DNA of 64,000 bases from Flammeovirgaceae bacterium UBA5585. Lineage in GTDB: Bacteria; Bacteroidota; Bacteroidia; Cytophagales; Cyclobacteriaceae. Below are positions 24,654-33,366 of the stretch, in pieces (position 1 is the stretch's first letter; each line of letters starts with the position of its first letter). Where the stretch lies: the NCBI GenBank assembly GCA_002425185.1, contig DILT01000013.1, positions 186,001 through 250,000 on the forward strand, in the 5' to 3' direction. The notes beneath the pieces are model-generated. The model had not been told where the DNA came from. It did no database searches and saw only the letters and a program-made list of their open reading frames with translations. Position numbers and translations under genes: made by a program.

Positions 24654-25910
24654 TTAATTCTTTTTCTTCTTTTTCGACTTGGGCTGCTGGTCCTTCAGTT
24701 TCTCATATGCTTCCTGGGCACTCTTTTCGTTCTCCCTGGCCATGCGTAAATTCTCCTGCGAAATTTCTTCAGCTTTCAAAACCTCTTTTTTGGTCTCGAC
24801 CAATTGCTCCCGATAATACTCGGCCGAGGTTTGACTTAACTTTCTCTTCAACGCAAGTATACGGTTATACGATTGGTTAATCCGCTCTTGCGGAATGGTT
24901 CCATCCTGTACGAATTTACGAATGATCCGATGCACTACATCTACTGTGCGTTCCTGGCTTCCGGAAATGTTGTTTGAAAATGTAAGAATATCCACCCCGG
25001 CCAGAATGGAAAGTTTGATGGCCTCCTCTAAACCGTAATGTTTCGCGATCGCATGCATCTGCATATCATCAGAAAATACAACACCGTTGTAATTCATTTT
25101 TTTACGCAGCAAATCATTAATCATTTTTCCGGATAACGTACCCGGATTTCCGGACTCGTCCAGTTTCCTGTTAACAATATGTGCCGTCATGATGGCATCC
25201 ACATAGCCTTGCTGTATAAGGGTACGATACGGAATTAATTCTGCTTCGTTCCAGGTATTGCTAACATCGGCAATACCCAGGTGAGTGTCGTCTTTTGAAC
25301 TGCCGTGCCCGGGAAAATGTTTGAGTGTGGTGATTACACCAATTTTGCGGTGGGCTTTAATCACCTCCTTCGCATACAAGGCAACTGAATCGGGGTTGGC
25401 GGAATATGCGCGTTCTACTTTGGCAATGATGGGATTGTTGGGGTTTGAGGCAAGATCAACTACCGGGGCAAAGTTTACATTAATACCCAGGCCTGCCAGT
25501 GTTGCGGCTGTGGATTCACTATAAAACCGAACAGAGTCCAGCGGCATTTTACCCAGCTGCGCAGCCGTTACCGATCGTGGAAATCCGTACTTTTCTTTTA
25601 ATCGGTTTACGCGCCCTCCCTCCTGATCAATAGCTATTAAAAGTGGAATGGGTGCTGCTTGCTGATAAGTCCAGGTAATTTTTTTCAGTGCGTGAAATGA
25701 ATTTTTCGGAGGAATATTTTTCTCAAACAAAATAACGGAGCCTACTTTACCTTGTCGGATTTCTTCCAACACGGTTTTATCAACTTCAGCTTTTGGAAAG
25801 CCTATCAAAATCATTTGTCCGATTTTTATATCAAGACTATCCTGGGCAATTGACAATTGACAATTGACAATTGCCAGTATGATCATAGCTAACGCCAGTC
25901 GTTTCTTCAT
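24654..25910 (-). CDS. Exported NagZ-like beta-N-acetylhexosaminidase (GH3) with coiled-coil tail
   Basis: The 418-residue protein has a signal peptide (MKKRLALAMIILAIVNCQLS...AQ), then a single GH3 TIM-barrel domain (about 25-340). The NagZ catalytic loop KHFPGHGSSKDDTH (197-210) carries the Asp-His dyad (208/210), and the nucleophile is Asp281 in FSDDMQM. It should cleave N-acetylglucosaminyl-anhydromuramyl or related muropeptide bonds, but outside the cytoplasm, unlike E. coli NagZ. The last 65 residues form a Lys/Glu-rich coiled coil ending in KKKKKN. That tail is similar to two small membrane proteins encoded just downstream. The gene follows the PBP4 gene by 2 bp, in line with a cell-wall role. 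Part of the signal peptide is encoded by an ATTGACA tandem repeat. Confidence 0.88.
   Translation of the reverse strand: MKKRLALAMIILAIVNCQLSIAQDSLDIKIGQMILIGFPKAEVDKTVLEEIRQGKVGSVILFEKNIPPKNSFHALKKITWTYQQAAPIPLLIAIDQEGGRVNRLKEKYGFPRSVTAAQLGKMPLDSVRFYSESTAATLAGLGINVNFAPVVDLASNPNNPIIAKVERAYSANPDSVALYAKEVIKAHRKIGVITTLKHFPGHGSSKDDTHLGIADVSNTWNEAELIPYRTLIQQGYVDAIMTAHIVNRKLDESGNPGTLSGKMINDLLRKKMNYNGVVFSDDMQMHAIAKHYGLEEAIKLSILAGVDILTFSNNISGSQERTVDVVHRIIRKFVQDGTIPQERINQSYNRILALKRKLSQTSAEYYREQLVETKKEVLKAEEISQENLRMARENEKSAQEAYEKLKDQQPKSKKKKKN
25846..25875. repeat. ATTGACA heptanucleotide repeat within the GH3 signal peptide
   Basis: Three ATTGACA units in tandem plus flanking CAATTG form a nearly self-complementary tract in which every second hexamer is the palindrome CAATTG. 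On the coding strand it is read as AIVNCQLSIAQ, still an acceptable hydrophobic signal core. The same motif is common as an intergenic repeat in Bacteroidota genomes, so it probably inserted or expanded here. Confidence 0.75.
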
Positions 25911-25912
25911 GC

Positions 25913-27214
25913 TTAGTATTTTTCGTAAATCTGTTTCAACAACCGTTCCATTTCACTTCGCACGTCAGCCACGGGCACGGTGTAGTTGTTGTTCATGTAA
26001 CTGAAAATAAGTGTGCGGCCTTTTTTTGTTATTAAATATCCACTAAGCGAATGATTGTTGCGCAAGGTTCCGGTTTTACCGTAAACATAAGGCGGTTCGT
26101 GCTTATAGTTATTTCTTAATGTTCCTGATTTACCCCCTACTGCCAGCAGCGAAAAAAGTCGATCGCGATCAAAACTGGTATAAAGTTTATCCCACAACGC
26201 AACAATACTTCGTGGAGTAAACAGATTATACCGCGATAAACCAGAGCCATCTACCCAAACCGGGCTATCGGGTAAATCGAACAGATGTATTTTAATTATG
26301 TGCTTAATTGCGATTTCCTGTTGCAACGTGTCGCTGATAACTCCGGAGCAAACCAGTAATAATTGTTCTGCCAAAAAATTATCACTTTCCTGCATCATTA
26401 CTTTATACACACTATCGGCTGGTACGCTGTATAATGTTTTCTTCTCCTTCCATTCAACAGGTCGATTCAATAAATAAACCGGACGCTTAAGCGTATCCGC
26501 TAACAAATCCGTAACCAGCAATGCGTTTGACTTAAATGGAATATACCACTCCCGACCATTGCCGATAAGTTTACCGGGAAAATAATCGGTTCGGTTTGAG
26601 CCGACTTCACGCACAAAAGATGAAGCCTGGGAAAGACTGTCGGCCAACCAAAAATATTTTTTGAAATAGGTAGGGGTAACCCGAATGCCTGCTGCTGTAG
26701 GTTGCGTTACTTTGTACGTGTTTCCGTAAATCGGGAAGGGAGAGCGCTCAGCTGAATAGGCATAGTTATAATCACTCCATGCCCAACCCGGGCCAAGCGA
26801 TGATGTAAAGAAGTTATCGCCTGCGTAATACAATTCCTTGGCGGTGGTTTTTAAAAAATCAATCGTTCGCTTGTTGTTGTATACCTGATCGTATAAAAAG
26901 GAAGGATCACCGGTTCCTGAAAAAATCAGCGAGTCGCCTTTGATCATATAGTTTAGTGCGGGCAGGGAATCGCCCAGCAAGGCTAGCGATGAAAAGAGTG
27001 TAAAGATCTTAGTGTTCGAGGCCGGGGTGAAATACTTTTCTCCGTTGTAGGTGTACACGGTTTCTTTCTTTTCCGGATCGTACAAAACAAATCCGATGTG
27101 GTCCTGAAATTTTCGCTCTGTTTCGGTGAAGCTCTTGTTGAGTTTTGATTTGGATAGGGGTGAACACCCCATCAAAGCTGCCAGCACAACAAAGATGATG
27201 AACCTGATTTTCAT
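25913..27214 (-). CDS. dacB: D-alanyl-D-alanine carboxypeptidase/endopeptidase, PBP4 type (S13), lipoprotein
   Basis: The start at ATG 27214 gives MKIRFIIFVVLAALMGCSPL, a lipoprotein signal with lipobox LMGC; this also removes overlap with the DinB-like gene. The S13 motifs are present: SxxK as ASNTK in YFTPASNTKIFTL, SxN in DGSGLSRYN and KTG in YGKTGTLRN. An extra GGKSGTLRN lies 20 residues earlier. The enzyme trims D-Ala from muropeptides or cuts cross-links in the periplasm; most Bacteroidota PBP4 homologs are of this shorter 430-residue kind. The next gene is an exported NagZ-like hydrolase. The symbol rests on family membership only. Confidence 0.85.
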   Translation of the reverse strand: MKIRFIIFVVLAALMGCSPLSKSKLNKSFTETERKFQDHIGFVLYDPEKKETVYTYNGEKYFTPASNTKIFTLFSSLALLGDSLPALNYMIKGDSLIFSGTGDPSFLYDQVYNNKRTIDFLKTTAKELYYAGDNFFTSSLGPGWAWSDYNYAYSAERSPFPIYGNTYKVTQPTAAGIRVTPTYFKKYFWLADSLSQASSFVREVGSNRTDYFPGKLIGNGREWYIPFKSNALLVTDLLADTLKRPVYLLNRPVEWKEKKTLYSVPADSVYKVMMQESDNFLAEQLLLVCSGVISDTLQQEIAIKHIIKIHLFDLPDSPVWVDGSGLSRYNLFTPRSIVALWDKLYTSFDRDRLFSLLAVGGKSGTLRNNYKHEPPYVYGKTGTLRNNHSLSGYLITKKGRTLIFSYMNNNYTVPVADVRSEMERLLKQIYEKY

Positions 27215-27215
27215 T

Positions 27216-27731
27216 TTAGTTGAGGTAACGTTCAATCAATACATTTCGGTGATGGGTTTCATGTCCCGCAATGATATAGCCCAGGTTCACTACAGAAACC
27301 TCGTTGTTGTTTGCCGTGCCTTTTCGACTAAGCATTTCCGTTGTAAAACTTGTGAACAAATCGATGGTTGAAGCGCGCAATCGTTTCATTTCTTCAGCCA
27401 GCTGTTGAATACTTCTGGCGTGTGCGTTCGCTTGCGGAGCGTAGTCATTCTCTTCAAAACCAGCCAGAGGCGTGCTGTCGTTTCGGGCAAAACGCAGGGC
27501 GCGATAAGCGAATATCCGTTCGGCATCCATCATATGACAAAGCAATTCCTTTACACTCCACTTTTCAGCAGCATAGCGAAAGACTCCTTTATTCTCCGGG
27601 GTGCTTGCCAGCAATGTTTGCATCACCTCGCCCGAATGGGCCAGTGCTTCCAGCATATCCAGGGTTTCAACATTGGCCACATAATTCCGGTAAAACGGGG
27701 GTAGTGAATTAAAATCGGGTGCTGTTTTCAT
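27216..27731 (-). CDS. DinB/DUF664-superfamily metal-binding four-helix protein
   Basis: The 171-residue protein is helical. It has the DinB-fold histidine triad: His67 in LLCHMMDAE and two from GHETHH near residue 158-162, which usually bind a divalent metal. Members include thiol S-transferases such as BstA-like enzymes and many proteins of unknown role. The start overlaps the upstream propeller gene by 4 bp and the stop is 1 bp before the PBP4 start, so co-translation is likely. Substrate unknown. Confidence 0.82.
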   Translation of the reverse strand: MKTAPDFNSLPPFYRNYVANVETLDMLEALAHSGEVMQTLLASTPENKGVFRYAAEKWSVKELLCHMMDAERIFAYRALRFARNDSTPLAGFEENDYAPQANAHARSIQQLAEEMKRLRASTIDLFTSFTTEMLSRKGTANNNEVSVVNLGYIIAGHETHHRNVLIERYLN

Positions 27732-30436
27732 TTTTCTAAGGTATTAATTGCCTGGTCTTGTACCGGCTCTTTTACAGTGTACTGACTGTTTTTATCAATG
27801 GAGCGCAGCATAAATCGTCTTAAAAAGCTCTCCACCGGAAGAATTAAAAACGCAATGCCCACCTGAACCAAAAATTCTATTACAGGACTACTGCCAGTTT
27901 CAAAGGTTGAGCCCGCTGCCGTTTGAATAAACTCAATTAGGATAATAATGGAAAGCAACGAAAGTACACGGCTTACAAACCTGAAGCGGTTGCTTAAGCG
28001 AAACGATAAAACAACCAATGAAGCAAATACTAAAAACTCAAGTGCATAAAACCACGATCGCTGCCAGTACGGTGGCAATACATCCATACTAAGTGGCTCC
28101 ATGGTGGTAACACGACCGAAAATATCCCTGGCCTGAACCAACAACATGTACTTTCCATTGGGTAGATAAGGAATATCAATAATATTGTTATTAATCGCCC
28201 ATTCCGACCATTGAGTGTGTAATCCTTCCAGGTAGTATCGGTATTCCACCGATCGCGCACCGATGTAATCAGGCTTTACCACCTCTATTCGAAGCGAGCT
28301 GTTTTCCTGATCCATTTTTAATTTTCCTAGGGGAACTAATGTGTTCTCTTGTTCGATACTCCGTAAGAATAGCGGATAGGAAAATTCTGTTGGCAATAAT
28401 TTTTGAGGATTAAACCGGAATAATTCATTGTTACCCGTAATTATCCAGAGGTATCCGGTTTGCTCATCCGCTGTAATAAAGCGGATCTCTGAGAAGAGGT
28501 TGAATAGCTCAATATTATCATTACTCCCCTTGTTATTTAATGCAAACCATCCGTGGTCATCCCTGAACCACAGTCGCTCGCCCTCGGCAAAAGCTACCTT
28601 TGGCCGCGGCAATGAATCAACTGGTTTAAGCGATTGATCTTGAAAGTCGTATGCAAAAAATCCGGAAGAGCTGGAGAAAATAACATGGTTATTATAGTTT
28701 GTGCCGATCAGCCTTTCAAATCTTGAATTTGTAACTGTTAAACTCATTACCGGCTTTGTCGCATCATGATTAACCCGAAATACTTTGTCTAAACCACTTA
28801 ACCAAAATGCTTTACCTGGTTCTTCGAAAATAAACGTAATGGGGTCATCTACATTCGATATCAATCGTTCTTCTTTCCAACCGGTTTTATCAAACACCAT
28901 TTCATGCAGCTTGTCATCATAGGTTGATATCAAAAGTTTGCCCGTTGATTCTGAGGCGAAGAGAAACCGTGTTGGGTATTCCATTACCGGCACAATACCC
29001 CCTGGGGTAATTTCATTAACGCCACTCAACCCTGCCGCCAGTAACTTGCCCTTCCACTGCACAAGCTGAGTAACTTTGGCATCAATACCCTCAACTCGCT
29101 TATAGGCAAAATGCGATGAACGTAAGATTTTTTTAGTTCGCTTTTCCTGCTTATAGGTCGTAACGGTTGTTGTAACCTCCTTTGTTTCGGTTAAGGGTCT
29201 TTGGGGTGCTTCTGTTTCAGCCACTTCCCTCTTTTTCTTTTTCAGAAAACCAAATAATCCTCCCTTTTGTGATTCAGGCTTTGGCTCCACCGGAACGGAT
29301 TGCTGCTGCTGATCAACAACCTGAGTGGTCTTTTTTGTTGTCTTTACCGGAACATCAACAAAGTAGGTTATTTCATCATAGAATTCTTCCTTAACCAATT
29401 TGTAAAGGCCCAGCGAGGTTCCCACATACACACCATTGTTGTGTTGACTGGCGCACAATAAATTTCCCTGAAGCCCGGCATAGTAACGAAACGAACGAAA
29501 AGGCATGTAGGGCGCAATGCGCGTGAACCCATACGTGTGGGATGCCCAGATATTTTGATTACGATCTTTTATTAAGGTGTAAACCTCATTATCCGGAAGG
29601 CCGGTGTTATAGTTAATAATTTCTTCCGTTTCACCCGTGTTTGGATTGATAAAAACTATTCCTCCGCGCAGCGTACCCAAGGCAACAAGGTCCTTATTTA
29701 CCCATGCCGCGTTAATCATTACACTGGTGGAAAGATAGGTTGAGTCAACCGCCTTAACTTCTTTAAGGCGCATATCCTCCCGAAGCAAAAAAAGCCTGCT
29801 GTCGGAAGTGCCCAACAAGTATTCATTCTGTTGGCGTTCGGCAAACACCAATGAGGTTAGATCCTGAAACAACCTGGCTGGTATAAGCGAATTATTGCCT
29901 AACGTAAAAATTCCGCGATCCTCCGAACTCACAAAGGCATTTCCGAAAATCTCATGCAGCCCAATCCAATCTTCCTCTTTCGATGAAACCTCCAGTTTCA
30001 CTTCGTTGGTTACCGGTGAATAAATAAAAAGGTTTCGATCGTTCAAAAAATAAACCTTGTCATTTACTGAGCGCATTTGAAAAATATTTCTGGTGTCTTC
30101 AACCTCATAGATAGGTTGATATTCCGGAAGGCCCATTAGGTTGGTATCGATTTTTCCAAACCCTTTCGAGCCCGCTACGAATAACTTTCCCCCCACCACT
30201 TCGATAGCATAAACAGCCCCCGGGGTTTGTATAACATCCCAGTTACGTCCGTCAAACTGAAGCACTCCGCCTTGTGTAGCGAAATAAAAAATTCCACGCT
30301 GGTCTTGTGCCAGATCGAAGCACGCATTGCTAAAATTATCGTTATCAGGCGTGAAGTGAGTGAGAAAGTAATTACCCTGCTGGGCCTTTGCAGCGATGGT
30401 AATAAGAAGGCAACAGGCAAGAATTTTTACGTGCAT
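27728..30436 (-). CDS. Two-component-type propeller (Reg_prop/Y_Y_Y) membrane protein lacking a kinase domain
   Basis: The 902-residue protein starts with a signal peptide (ILACCLLITIAAKAQ), followed by beta-propeller repeats (DQRGIFYFATQGGVLQFDGR; DRNQNIWASHTYGFTRI) and a Y_Y_Y domain (VEYRYYLEGLHTQWSEW ... LPNGKYMLLVQARD, about 715-780). Three C-terminal membrane helices (about 795-870) and a short cytoplasmic tail close it. In hybrid sensors the Y_Y_Y domain is followed by a histidine kinase; here it is not. A Lys/Thr/Gln-rich insertion (about 365-450) containing GGLFGFLKKKKRE interrupts the propeller. It could pass a signal to a separate partner, or be a structural remnant. It lies 38 bp downstream of recG. 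Confidence 0.8.
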   Translation of the reverse strand: MHVKILACCLLITIAAKAQQGNYFLTHFTPDNDNFSNACFDLAQDQRGIFYFATQGGVLQFDGRNWDVIQTPGAVYAIEVVGGKLFVAGSKGFGKIDTNLMGLPEYQPIYEVEDTRNIFQMRSVNDKVYFLNDRNLFIYSPVTNEVKLEVSSKEEDWIGLHEIFGNAFVSSEDRGIFTLGNNSLIPARLFQDLTSLVFAERQQNEYLLGTSDSRLFLLREDMRLKEVKAVDSTYLSTSVMINAAWVNKDLVALGTLRGGIVFINPNTGETEEIINYNTGLPDNEVYTLIKDRNQNIWASHTYGFTRIAPYMPFRSFRYYAGLQGNLLCASQHNNGVYVGTSLGLYKLVKEEFYDEITYFVDVPVKTTKKTTQVVDQQQQSVPVEPKPESQKGGLFGFLKKKKREVAETEAPQRPLTETKEVTTTVTTYKQEKRTKKILRSSHFAYKRVEGIDAKVTQLVQWKGKLLAAGLSGVNEITPGGIVPVMEYPTRFLFASESTGKLLISTYDDKLHEMVFDKTGWKEERLISNVDDPITFIFEEPGKAFWLSGLDKVFRVNHDATKPVMSLTVTNSRFERLIGTNYNNHVIFSSSSGFFAYDFQDQSLKPVDSLPRPKVAFAEGERLWFRDDHGWFALNNKGSNDNIELFNLFSEIRFITADEQTGYLWIITGNNELFRFNPQKLLPTEFSYPLFLRSIEQENTLVPLGKLKMDQENSSLRIEVVKPDYIGARSVEYRYYLEGLHTQWSEWAINNNIIDIPYLPNGKYMLLVQARDIFGRVTTMEPLSMDVLPPYWQRSWFYALEFLVFASLVVLSFRLSNRFRFVSRVLSLLSIIILIEFIQTAAGSTFETGSSPVIEFLVQVGIAFLILPVESFLRRFMLRSIDKNSQYTVKEPVQDQAINTLEK

Positions 30437-30474
30437 CAGGTTTGGCGAATACCAAATTTAACGAATTCTTTGGT

Positions 30475-32568
30475 CTAACTTATCCGGCTCCAATTAACCA
30501 CCGATTTACGCATCCGCTCTACTTGTTCACGAATCAGTCTGTTTTCAGAATTCTTCAAATCAGGGTCATTTTCAAGTATTTCAAGGGCTGTTTCACGCGC
30601 AGTATTTAAAAGCGTTGCGTCTTTTCCTAAATCGGCAATAAGCAAATCAAGTACACCACTTTGCTGCGTTCCCATCAAATCGCCAGGTCCTCTAAGCTGA
30701 AGATCCGTTTCGGCAATTTCAAAGCCATTGTTTGTTCGCACCATCGTTTCAATCCGCTTCTTTGAATCGGCTGACAATTTGTAGTTTGTCAATAATATAC
30801 AATACGATTGTTCCGCGCCTCTTCCTACCCGTCCGCGCAGTTGGTGCAATTGTGAAAGTCCGAAGCGCTCAGCATTTTCAATAACCATTACCGAGGCATT
30901 GGGTACATCTACGCCCACCTCAATTACTGTAGTGGCTACCATTATACTGGTCTCACCCTTAACAAAGCGTGCCATTTCATACTCCTTCGCATCGGGTTTC
31001 ATTTTGCCATGCACAATGCTGATGGCCTCATCCGGAAAAGCGCGGCAAATGCTTTCGTAACCATCCATTAAATGTTTTAAATCAAGTTTCTCAGATTCTT
31101 CAATTAACGGATACACCATGTAAACCTGTCTGCCTGATGTAATCTGTTGCTGTAAAAATCCATTTACTTCCAGCCGGTGCGAATCATACTTGTGAATTGT
31201 TTTAATGGGCTTACGGCCAGCCGGTAACTCATCAATCACCGAAACATCAAGGTCGCCATATAAAGTCATGGCCAGTGTTCGTGGAATAGGTGTTGCCGTC
31301 ATTACCAACACATGCGGATAAATTGTTTTGTTTTTACTCCACAGTTTCGAGCGTTGTGCTACACCAAACCTATGCTGCTCATCAACTATGGCCAAGCCCA
31401 GATTTTGAAATTGTACTTCTTCTTCTATCAAAGCATGCGTACCGATTAAAATTTTTAATGAGCCTTCCTGCAAGCCTTTATGAATTTCCTTTCGTTGAGC
31501 TTTTTTTGTTGAGCCCGTAAGTAATGCAATAGTGATCTGCATTTGATCAGCATAGTTACTTAATGTTTTAAAATGTTGTTGCGCCAGAATTTCTGTGGGC
31601 GCCATTAACGTACATTGGGCGTTTCCACCCAGGGCGATAAGCATACACACAAACGACACAATTGTTTTTCCGCTGCCCACATCGCCTTGCAGCAACCGGT
31701 TCATTTGCTTCCCCGATCTCATATCGGCATAAATTTCTTTGATCACCCTTTTTTGCGCAGCGGTAAGCTGAAAGGGAAGGAATTCGTTGTAGAATTTCGT
31801 TAACAGTGTGGCATCATTAAACGGCTGACCTTTATACTTTTCTTTGCGAACAAGTTTAAGTTTAATGAGCCTTAACTGGATATAGAATAATTCTTCAAAC
31901 TTAAGTCGCTGCTGCGCTGCGATGAGCTGTTCTTGATTTTCAGGAAAGTGAATGTTGATCATTGCACCTTGCTTGTTCATAAAGTTGAACCGACTAAGTA
32001 TAGTCTGTGGAAGGGTTTCGTGAAATTTATCCTTTGCCTGTACCAGTAATTCCTGTTGTAGTTTGCTGATGGCCTTACTGTCGAGATGACGCTTGCGAAG
32101 TATTTCGGTAATGGAATAAACAGGCTGCAAGTATCCTCCTTTTTCATTTTTAGCGGTAAGCGCCTCCAACTCCGGATGTGCAATGCTAAATCGCTTACCG
32201 TATTTAACAGGCTTACCAAAAACCACATAGTCAATGCCCGGCTTCACTTTTTCAAGCACCCATTTTATGCCTTGAAACCACACCAGCTCCATTTCACCTG
32301 TTTCGTCTTCCAGGTAAGCAACCAGTCTTTTTTTAAAGCCTGTGCCAACCATTTCCTTCTTGCCTATTCTGCCTTTTACCTGCACAAAGGGCATTTCTTC
32401 GTTCAATTCATTGATGGCATAAAACCGGGTGCGATCCTCATATCGAAAGGGGTAATGCTGGATTAAATCTCCGAAAGTGAAAATGTTTAGTTGCTTGTTG
32501 AGCAACGCGGCACGCTGTGGACCAACGCCTTTCAGGAATTCAATAGATGTTTCAAAAAATCCAGGCAT
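30475..32568 (-). CDS. recG: ATP-dependent DNA helicase RecG
   Basis: The 697-residue protein has the RecG layout: an N-terminal wedge OB-fold (GVGPQRAALLNK, QVKGRIGKKEMVGTGFKKRL) and a superfamily 2 helicase with Walker A LLQGDVGSGKT, motif II VDEQHRFGV, motif III MTATPIPRT, motif V (VATTVIEVGVDVPNAS) and motif VI QLRGRVGRG. The C-terminal RecG-specific segment (DLQLRGPGDLMGTQQSG) follows. It remodels stalled replication forks and Holliday junctions. It is the first gene of the nine-gene minus-strand block, and no promoter can be pointed out with confidence. Confidence 0.96.
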   Translation of the reverse strand: MPGFFETSIEFLKGVGPQRAALLNKQLNIFTFGDLIQHYPFRYEDRTRFYAINELNEEMPFVQVKGRIGKKEMVGTGFKKRLVAYLEDETGEMELVWFQGIKWVLEKVKPGIDYVVFGKPVKYGKRFSIAHPELEALTAKNEKGGYLQPVYSITEILRKRHLDSKAISKLQQELLVQAKDKFHETLPQTILSRFNFMNKQGAMINIHFPENQEQLIAAQQRLKFEELFYIQLRLIKLKLVRKEKYKGQPFNDATLLTKFYNEFLPFQLTAAQKRVIKEIYADMRSGKQMNRLLQGDVGSGKTIVSFVCMLIALGGNAQCTLMAPTEILAQQHFKTLSNYADQMQITIALLTGSTKKAQRKEIHKGLQEGSLKILIGTHALIEEEVQFQNLGLAIVDEQHRFGVAQRSKLWSKNKTIYPHVLVMTATPIPRTLAMTLYGDLDVSVIDELPAGRKPIKTIHKYDSHRLEVNGFLQQQITSGRQVYMVYPLIEESEKLDLKHLMDGYESICRAFPDEAISIVHGKMKPDAKEYEMARFVKGETSIMVATTVIEVGVDVPNASVMVIENAERFGLSQLHQLRGRVGRGAEQSYCILLTNYKLSADSKKRIETMVRTNNGFEIAETDLQLRGPGDLMGTQQSGVLDLLIADLGKDATLLNTARETALEILENDPDLKNSENRLIREQVERMRKSVVNWSRIS

Positions 32569-32696
32569 GTGTGAATAAATACAAAAAAATCAAAAATTAA
32601 CATGAAGTTAATCTTACCATGCATTAAACCTTAATCTGTTTAATCAATCTAAGTGCACAAAGGTTACTATTTTTACGAGCCTGATATTTATGCGAG

Positions 32697-32966
32697 ATGA
32701 AAGTGAAGTCGAGATTTTACCGGGGAATTGAATTTGTATGTGTGGATGACCTGCCTGCTGACCAGCAATTATTACTGCAAGCTTCTTTTCCTTATCCTGA
32801 ACGCATCAACATTCTAATGGATGGCAAGATTACCCGCAACTGCATTCAGTATGCCGCCTATACAGAATGGTTTGTAAAAGTTTTTAAGACTTCTGTAGCG
32901 CCTGACCGCCTTAATGTTTCACACGCGAAAATACCATCAGCCACGCACACACTGGCAAAAGCCTGA
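32697..32966 (+). CDS. Small conserved-looking hypothetical protein
   Basis: The protein has 89 residues with no signal peptide or membrane segment. The middle part (LPADQQLLLQASFPYPERIN and the following ILMDGKITRNCIQYAAYTEWF) looks like a compact alpha/beta domain, and the last 20 residues look disordered. It is flanked by divergent recG and the convergent VOC gene, ending 1 bp from the latter. No family recognised; I keep it because it has good codon usage and fills the space exactly. Confidence 0.6.
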   Translation: MKVKSRFYRGIEFVCVDDLPADQQLLLQASFPYPERINILMDGKITRNCIQYAAYTEWFVKVFKTSVAPDRLNVSHAKIPSATHTLAKA

Positions 32967-32967
32967 C

Positions 32968-33363
32968 CTATTGGGGCCAAATTCCCTTGGCCGGAACTAT
33001 CTCTAGTACGTTCCCCTCCGGATCTTCAAAATAAAACGATTTACAACCCGTTTCCCATGTTACTTCATCTATGATTTTAATTCCCTTTGCCAGTGCCCAT
33101 GCTTTGGCCTCTTCATAACCATCGCTTGCTACTTCAAAAGCAAAATGCTGTTTACCCCCACCATAGTGTGCCGGTGGAGTGGTTTTGGTTTTTGAATCTT
33201 CCGGATTAAAGATCAGCAGCACGGATGAGCCGGCCTGAAAGAAAAGATGCTTGCCCATTACATAGCTTATAAGTGGGAGCTCCAGAATTTCACCATAAAA
33301 TTTTTTGGCTTGCTCCAGATCATGGACGTAAATACACGTCTCTTTTATTTTAATAAACTTCAT
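32968..33363 (-). CDS. VOC-family (glyoxalase/bleomycin-resistance fold) protein
   Basis: The 131-residue protein has two betaalphabetabetabeta modules. The first starts FIKIKETCIYVHDLEQAKKF and the second HYGGGKQHFAFEVASD, ending FYFEDPEGNVLEIV, the classic VOC metal-ligand strand with Glu. Such proteins bind a divalent metal and catalyse isomerisation, epimerisation, dioxygenation or thiol transfer; the substrate cannot be told. It is 3 bp after the flavoprotein gene stop, hence probably cotranscribed. Confidence 0.85.
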   Translation of the reverse strand: MKFIKIKETCIYVHDLEQAKKFYGEILELPLISYVMGKHLFFQAGSSVLLIFNPEDSKTKTTPPAHYGGGKQHFAFEVASDGYEEAKAWALAKGIKIIDEVTWETGCKSFYFEDPEGNVLEIVPAKGIWPQ

Positions 33364-33366
33364 CGG

